Assembly (NCBI GenBank): GCA_900073065.1
Contig: FJOG01000020.1
Location: 1,021,770 to 1,085,769, forward strand
From: Phialocephala subalpina
Taxonomy: Eukaryota > Ascomycota > Leotiomycetes > Helotiales > Mollisiaceae
Length of the DNA stretch: 64,000 bases
Direction: 5' to 3'
In this document: positions 57,921 to 64,000 of the stretch, in pieces
Position numbering within the stretch: position 1 is the stretch's first letter
Layout: each line of letters starts with the position of its first letter
Program-made: the position numbers and the translations under genes
The notes under the pieces: generated by a model
What the model saw: the letters and a program-made list of their open reading frames with translations, nothing else
What the model was told of the DNA's origin: nothing
The model's database searches: none

Positions 57921-59814
57921 TCAGTCCTCGTACTCCAAAGCAAGTTGATGGTGCTTCTTTCTCAGCTCAGCCTTGTTGATCTGCGCATCGAGGTCACCCA
58001 CTGTAGACTTCTTTGCGTTAATACTGTTGGTCAGGGCAAGTAACTGCTGCTGAAGTGCAGTAATCTTAGTCTGTAGAGTTGCGGCAGCGGCATCATCGGT
58101 ACTGATCTCTGCTAGAGTCTGTGCCTTGATGTTCTTGCGGGAAGCAATCGTCTCATCACAGTCCTTAATCATGAGTAAAGTGTCTGCCTTCCAACGCTCT
58201 ACACGATCAAGAGATTGAGAGTCTATGGAAGTGAAGGAGCCAGTTGACTGTCGAACCTTCTTGGTTGGAGACTTTCTGGGTAAGGACGGGGCTTCACCAA
58301 GTGGGTTTCTGGGCTGGGATGGCGGGATTAATGGGAGTGCGGGGTCGCGAGGGGGGAGAATCATCTTGATCTTCCCTGCCGGTGTATCGTCTCCGGTGGC
58401 AGAGGTGGGAGCATTGCGCATGGTGCGAGCTGCATCAGTTCTAGGCTTCTTTGGTGGACGGAGAACGAGAGGGTAATCGTCATCGTCGGTATCAAGGTTG
58501 ATGGAATCATCAGTCCGACCACGCTTCAAGGACTTGCGGGAGCCCTTGGTTCCCGGCGAGTTCGAGGGCATATCCGCATACTCGGCATCGTCCGCACCAT
58601 CCCCAAGTTCGACATTCTTGGTAAAACTGTAGTTGCCTGAACGAGCGTTGCTGAAAAACTCCTGAGACGCGTTAGCTTGGCTCGCCCCATAATTAATGGG
58701 ACATCTTCAAACAAACCTTAATTCTCTTGACTGTGGCTTGGAGCTCATCCGCCAGTCTATTGATAGTCTCCTCGCTTGGGTATAAGGTCTTCTTGGCTTC
58801 TTCGATTAAGAGCTGCTTATGCTCTGGAGACCATCGGATGATTTGATAGGACTTTCCGGTAGCTGACTTCCTAGCCTGCAAGGCCTTCTTATTCTGGGCG
58901 TTGGTCTTGGTGTTAGTCAAGAGTGCCGCATCGCCAAGCTTAGCCTTGGTATCCTTAGACAATGGAGACAACATTGGTGGAATTGCAGGCGCAGAAGATC
59001 CCATGGCCTCCTGTGCTAGCTTTCGCCATATCTTGCTACAGCCAGCAGGTGTTCTGTCGATTCCATGCCGGTCCTTCAATTGCCCAGAAATGATTTCCAT
59101 GAGTGCCTGGTTGCCAAGCTTCTGGACGGTCCCATTGTTTAGCTCCTCGCTGCGGTATGCGTTGACGAGCTCTGACAGCTTTTCGCGTTCGTATGAAGAC
59201 CAAGTCTTGTTGTGGCCCGGGGCGAGAGCCTCTGCGTTGACGCGTTGCTGAACATGTTGACTGTCGGCTGCTGCAACACGGCTGATTGTAGTCGCACCGT
59301 TGTTGGGAGCTGCCGCCGGAGTGGGAGCTGCAGCTGGAGTGGGAGAAGTCTTCTCAACTTGAAGAGCTGCGTTGGGGGTGTTGATTCTAGATGCAACAGG
59401 CGATGCATCATCGTTCGAAGGCGGGGACATTACTCGCGGGCCAGCGGGGCCACCATGGAATTCTGGCAGGAAGCGTCCAGAACCATACCATTGCTGGCGG
59501 CATTGTTGAAGAGTCTTGTGATAGCCCATGGACTTCATTCGGTCAGTAACGGTCTGAAGAGCACGGTTGATTTGACTAGTAGTCATGCCGACCAAGAGCT
59601 TGCGGCAAAGCTCGTTGAAGGCATCCTTCTCATCGCCAGTCCACTTGACAGAGTTTCTGGGTGGATTGATCCCATGACTTGTGGATGGCGTAGAAGAGGG
59701 TGGTGTTGATCCTGTTGAAGATGGTGCGCCGAGAGATGTCTGGATAGCAGCGTCCATTGCGACATGAGGATGCGCATCAGGCGAAAGATCTTTAAGCTCA
59801 TCTGTCGAAGCCAT
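57921..59814 (-). CDS. Myb/SANT-like DNA-binding protein with homeodomain-like third repeat
   Basis: Exons are 59814-58717 and 58661-57921 (55 bp intron), giving 612 residues. Three tryptophan-led helical segments are visible. One starts SVKWTGDEKDAFNELCRKL (about residue 54) and closes with QCRQQWYGSGRF. A second starts NKTWSSYEREKLSELVNAY (about 205) and closes with AGCSKIWRKLAQEA. A third starts YQIIRWSPEHKQLLIEEAKK (about 323) and closes across the intron with VKRIKEFFSNARSGNY. That last helix resembles homeodomain helix 3 (IKxWFxNxR). The C-terminal half is basic and proline-rich, followed by a coiled coil (about 540-612: LQTKITALQQQLLALTNSI). A nuclear DNA-binding role is inferred. I do not recognise a named orthologue. 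An Ala/Pro repeat (TPAAAPTPAAAP) separates the first two segments. Confidence 0.75.
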
Positions 59815-62258
59815 CGCTTAGATTTGAATAGAAAGCAGGCTGTATCAATGCGCAATCGTGTGATTGATTATCGCGCAGCTGAGTATCAAGTATGAGGGTG
59901 CGCAAACTAAGCGGTTGCACTTAATTTGCGTGGATGGAAAACTTGTCAAAGAGGAAGCAAACAAACGAAGTAAGCGAGCTTCCAAGTACCAATTGAGTAA
60001 TAGGTATGGAAGGCTCAAGTTAAAAGACCTATTCGAAGTGCGCAGGAAAGAACAAGTTGTAATGTAGTGGATTGTCTGTGGGAGGAAGGAACGAAGGTTT
60101 GTTAAATAGAGGTCGGTTGGTTGCAGCAAGCGAATTGTGACTACACTAACGATGGCACGATACCCGAAATGGACGATCGAGGTCGACGAGGCTGTAGCCT
60201 GCTGCTCGTTTTATAGCTGTATTGGACGTCATTGAAGATCATAATACGCGAAACGGTCGATTGGTCGAAAAGATTAGAGCCTGAGGCCCAAGCTGTAGAG
60301 TCATCGAAGCACATCGAACCGACGAGGTGTAGCCTGATTTTCGAATTGCAGAGCCATTGAAGCTCACGGCGTACGAGATGGATCGACGAATCGATAAGGG
60401 TATAGCATGATACTCGAATGACAGTTGCGTTGGATACTATTTCAATTCAAGACAACTAGGTTCTCATCGTCATTTACTCCATTCCCATATGCTATAACGA
60501 TCATAGAACGCTGCCGCCAATTTCCTTGCAATCTACTTTACGCTACGTGCTACGCCATCATATCTGAGAGTGTCTGATACACCACGTCGGCTACTCAATT
60601 ACGAAACGCATAAAATAGATCGATATCTCTAGCCCTTCTCGAGCTCAATTGGGGTACTTCCTTCCTAGGAGCCCCTCCCCAAAAAACATCACCCCGCTAC
60701 CAAAAATGGTTTTAGATCCAATAGAAATTAGGAGCTAATGCCTATCGATATTGATTGAGATTCAAATTGCAATGGTCTTAAATTCAACTCGATGTATTTA
60801 TGCCTTGGGAATCATAGAAGGTTCGAGGCCACCCAATCCACACACTTTCCGCAGCTTCCTGCTGAATTTTGTACTATCCACACTTTTCTAAGGGTTGCCC
60901 TTGGAGTAATAGACTTAATGAATCTCCTAGATTGTCAAGTTCGCGGGCCTCCTCGACCAATGGCCTGATAAGCGCATAGAGATATCGAAATCTCGACCTT
61001 CAACCGCTTTCAGCATTGTTGCTTCGTTCACTCCAATGGAGGCCTCCAGAAGTCTACCAGATCGTTATTACTCCAGTCGTATTCCTCAAAGTCGACGATA
61101 GTACTCGAATTGAAGCCAGCTAAAGTCTCCCTCTCTATTTGGTCTCTACGTTTCTCAAAGCAACTGCGTGCGAGACTGCTGAAAAACACTATAGTCCCTG
61201 GTCACCTCCTTCGCCATCGCTTCCCTTATTGTCAATCTTAACGAAACACGGACTGAAGTCAAAATCGATTTGCTTTACACTTCTAGAAACAAGGGAGAAC
61301 CGAAGGCTTGGAAGTTTCGAGACTGCTGGCGGAGTCACTCCTTGTGGCCGCTTCCCGAATTGGCCGTCTAGATTTGTAAACGCAGCAGCCATATCGCGGG
61401 GGCACTCTAGCGCGTTTGCTCGATTCCCGTACTGAAGTCACAGAACTTCCGAGACCGTATTCAATCTGCTTACATCGAAATCGTCGATAGTTCAATATAC
61501 CAGCCTGCTGCCAAGTTCTACATAACCCATTTCCCTCCTCTCCGTCGCCAACCTTCTTGCCGATTGTCCCATACTCGATATATTACTGGTAGAAAGTCGA
61601 TTGGAATAGAACAACGACACGGCATATATAAGTGAATTCGATATGGCGTTGGAAGTCAATATAGTGCATTCGTACTTTTTCCTTCCCGTCGCCGATATTT
61701 CCCCATCGTCTCCTCAAGCTCGATATACACAATCCAGAATCTTTCGAGGTCGAATACGCGATTCCGCAAAGAAGCTCAGCAGCCCCTGCAAAGTCTCCCT
61801 GGGAAATTATCAAGGCTTCGTAACGCTATATTCGGCGAGATCTCTCCCTCCTTCGTTCTTTCGTTCCTTCATACCTAACACGAGGTTACCGCGGTGAGCG
61901 TGTGTCCAAGACCGGAAGCTCATCGAAAGATGAGATTGGCCAGCCTATCAATCACAGCTCTAAAGAAAGTCGTCAATTTTTTCCTCCCAAGCTCCCAAGC
62001 TCCCAACTACCCCAGCTCCAACCTTCCTCTCTTCAAGCTTATGTGTATGACAGCGGCCCTAAGGAATTGACAAGAAATATAAATCGAGGTCGATTAACAG
62101 CTAACCACATTAGATGGACCGATGACTCGAAGTATAGTTAGACGCAAAATCATTGATATTCGATATAGCCAAAGCCAACGCAGTTCCTTCCCTCTCCTCC
62201 TGTCCACGACTACATCTCCACCCGCCCACCTCCCCCCAAACTAGTATCCAAAAGCCCA
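59815..62258. other. Intergenic, no gene recognised
   Basis: 2.4 kb rich in TCGA/GATA-type words, with no open frame above about 100 codons and no motif. Degenerate short repeats at 60194-60430 are listed separately. Confidence 0.4.
60194..60430 (+). repeat. Four degenerate short repeats
   Basis: Segments beginning near 60194, 60276, 60329 and 60402 share a pattern like rTAGCmTG, a variable TnCTCGnATn piece, then a CAG/TAG block and often CATTGAAG. Units are 55-82 bp apart and strongly diverged. Weak but repeated by eye. Confidence 0.3.
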
Positions 62259-63301
62259 TCACTTTATCTTCGCTCTTTTCAAGTCCTCCAGCTTCCTCTC
62301 CATCCTCCTGTCAAACCGATCGACTAACGCTGCGTTCCTCAGGTATTCGTTTATAAGTGGTCTATCGGCTTTCCTCTCTTCGGGTGACAAGGCGTTGATC
62401 CTGTTCAGGGTTTCGGTATCGACTTGGGATTCGGGCATATAGTCGTTCAAAGTGGTTCGCCAGTGGCCGGTTGCCTTTTCGCCTCTAGATCTCTTGAGCC
62501 CGAATTTGAGACGGTCTTCGCCATCGAGGAGGTCTTCGTCTAGGCCGTCTCGAGCTCGCTTTCGTGAAGATGTCTAGGTCTAGATCAGTATAGCCCATTA
62601 CGCCTAAAACAGGGGTTATTGGAACATACATGTGGACTTGCTCGGGCTTGTTCGATGAGATTTGCCTGTCTCATCAGGTTCTTCTTCTCCTCTGGTGTCA
62701 CAGGTTCCGAAAGTTTGGAAATAGGTTCGAGAAAGGGTTCTATCTGATGTCAGTTGATAATATTTGAATCGTAGGGTAAATACGTACGCATTATTTTCTT
62801 CACGTTTGCTCGTCGTGCTGCCCTCTCCAAGCGACTAATCTTCTCGATCAAGGCTGCCTTCTCCTTCCTTATAGCCTTCTTTTCGTGCCGACCTGCGACT
62901 GCCTCCCGTGAGACAACATCCTCGAGCTCTTTCCGTAGTACGTCAAGCTCTGAATTCTTGGAGGGTCTGGTCAGAGTTGATGGGTTCTTGGTGCTTCCGC
63001 CAACTAGGAACTGCTCTATACGCTGTTCCGTTGGGTTGAAGTTTCCGCTTCCGGACGCATTCGTCCCTTTGTTGACCCAACTTCCTTCACCGCTATCGTC
63101 ATTGTTTTGGCTGTTTGTAGTAATGGTATCTCCGAATAAAGAACTCGGCCCTGGCTTCTTGAAGGATTTGATCCTTGGCAGGGACAATGGTGGCTTGCCG
63201 AGAGTTTGCTTCGGTTGAGGAGGAGGTGCTGGCGGCGTTTCGATCCTACCCTTCTTGACTTCTTTTCGCAAGAAGGCCTTGAGGTCTCGTATCGGTGGCA
63301 T
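62259..63301 (-). CDS. Basic coiled-coil protein of unknown function
   Basis: Exons are 63301-62788, 62739-62630 and 62573-62259 (introns 48 and 56 bp), giving 312 residues. It starts MPPIRDLKAFLRKEVKKG. A proline-rich linker and disordered Ser/Asn region follow. Then comes a coiled coil with VLRKELEDVVSREA and KAALIEKISRLERAARRAN. Splicing gives KKIMQPFLEPISKLSEPV and EEKKNLMRQANLIEQARASP, then RDGLDEDLLDGEDRLKFGLK, GHWRTTLNDYMPESQV and a terminal RRMERKLEDLKRAKIK. Consistent frame over three exons and well-formed C-terminal motifs argue for a real gene. The basic, helical C-terminus would suit a ribosomal or RNA-associated protein, but I do not recognise the family. The frame is open upstream of 63301; the ATG was chosen because the extension is low-complexity. 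Confidence 0.6.
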
Positions 63302-64000
63302 GGTCGAGGAAGATCTCAGTATTTGTAGATGGTAGTTCTGTAGATATTGCGGGGTAGTGGTTGGTGAATATGTGAGTGTGGTTGAGGGCGGTAGGTTGAA
63401 GGCTTCGAGGGCTTGTTGATGAAAGATAGCGCTCGAGGAGGAAGCATTTAGAGAATAGAGAAGGTGTATCTGTAGGCTACCACCGCAGAAGGATCGTGGT
63501 CGAGATGGTCGAGGTGGTCGAAGGTTGTGGTTGAAAGTTTGTGTAGGTGGAAAGATTGGTTCTCGAGACTGACGGGGTATATATAATGGCCCATCTTGAA
63601 GGTCACGACATCCAGATGAAATTTGACAGCGAGTTGCTTTCAAACAGAAAGAGATGCGGTGTTTATTTGATCCGGCGGGTGGACGCGAAGGACAGGATAG
63701 GAGGAGCCTCGGTTAATGCCGTATGTGCCGAAGGAGGAAAGTGTGCTATTTGCGGCTGCGAATAACAGCAGTGTCATAAATTGGCAACAGAAATTGAGCG
63801 ATGAGATGGTGTGATACAGGTCGAGATGGTGAATCCATGGGCGTAGGATAATTGAATTCTACTTCAAGGAAAGTGTGTCGACTACTAAGGGGATAGTTGA
63901 AAGAGAGTGAGGTGTTACAGAAGTGCTTGGAAGTTATACACTCTCCCAACCTTGTTGAACGTTTGTCTTTGGCTTGACTTTTGTGATTTCCTTAACGTCT
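63302..64000. other. Right-end flank, no gene recognised
   Basis: Contains the 5' flank of the coiled-coil gene. Remaining frames are short and featureless. Confidence 0.4.

Overview
The window reads as nuclear DNA of a filamentous ascomycete (Pezizomycotina, perhaps a leotiomycete; the class is a guess). The evidence is short GT-AG introns of roughly 45-75 bp in almost every gene, AT-moderate intergenic DNA, no operons, and a gene set typical of moulds: a HET-domain gene, a cutinase, a division III-type chitin synthase, an assimilatory nitrate reductase, a cytochrome b5-fused delta-9 desaturase and a CYA5-like PPR protein. I rebuilt exon joins by hand from splice signals, frame and family conservation. 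Every spliced model reported as intact sums to a multiple of three.

Layout. 1-9.1 kb is gene-poor. It holds a broken HET-domain gene running off the left edge, a small three-exon SnoaL/NTF2-like gene, and a stretch that may be decayed coding DNA. 9.1-20 kb holds housekeeping genes: the OLE1-type desaturase, a hotdog thioesterase divergent from condensin SMC2, and a MOSC/mARC-like protein. 20.8-23.9 kb is an accessory patch of very small intron-rich genes, including two tandem genes that resemble the I78 peptidase-inhibitor family and an 87-residue unknown. 24.7-31.5 kb carries an Hsp110-type chaperone and a chitin synthase, separated by DNA with diverged repeats. 34.9-46.5 kb carries the NMD factor UPF2, nitrate reductase (niaD) with GATA sites upstream, and SRP68. 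47-57 kb carries a CYA5-type PPR protein, a frameshifted 2EXR-domain gene, a cutinase, an Atos-like protein and the rRNA-processing factor FYV7. 57.9-63.3 kb carries a Myb-like protein with a homeodomain-like third repeat and an uncharacterised basic protein, separated by 2.4 kb without genes.

The genes are independent transcription units, and no biosynthetic cluster or defence island is evident. Three things stand out. The last UPF2 intron has GA instead of GT at its expected donor, in the region that binds UPF1. The tandem I78-like pair is split over tiny exons. The HET gene has two TAA codons, each one C-to-T change from CAA, plus frameshifts.
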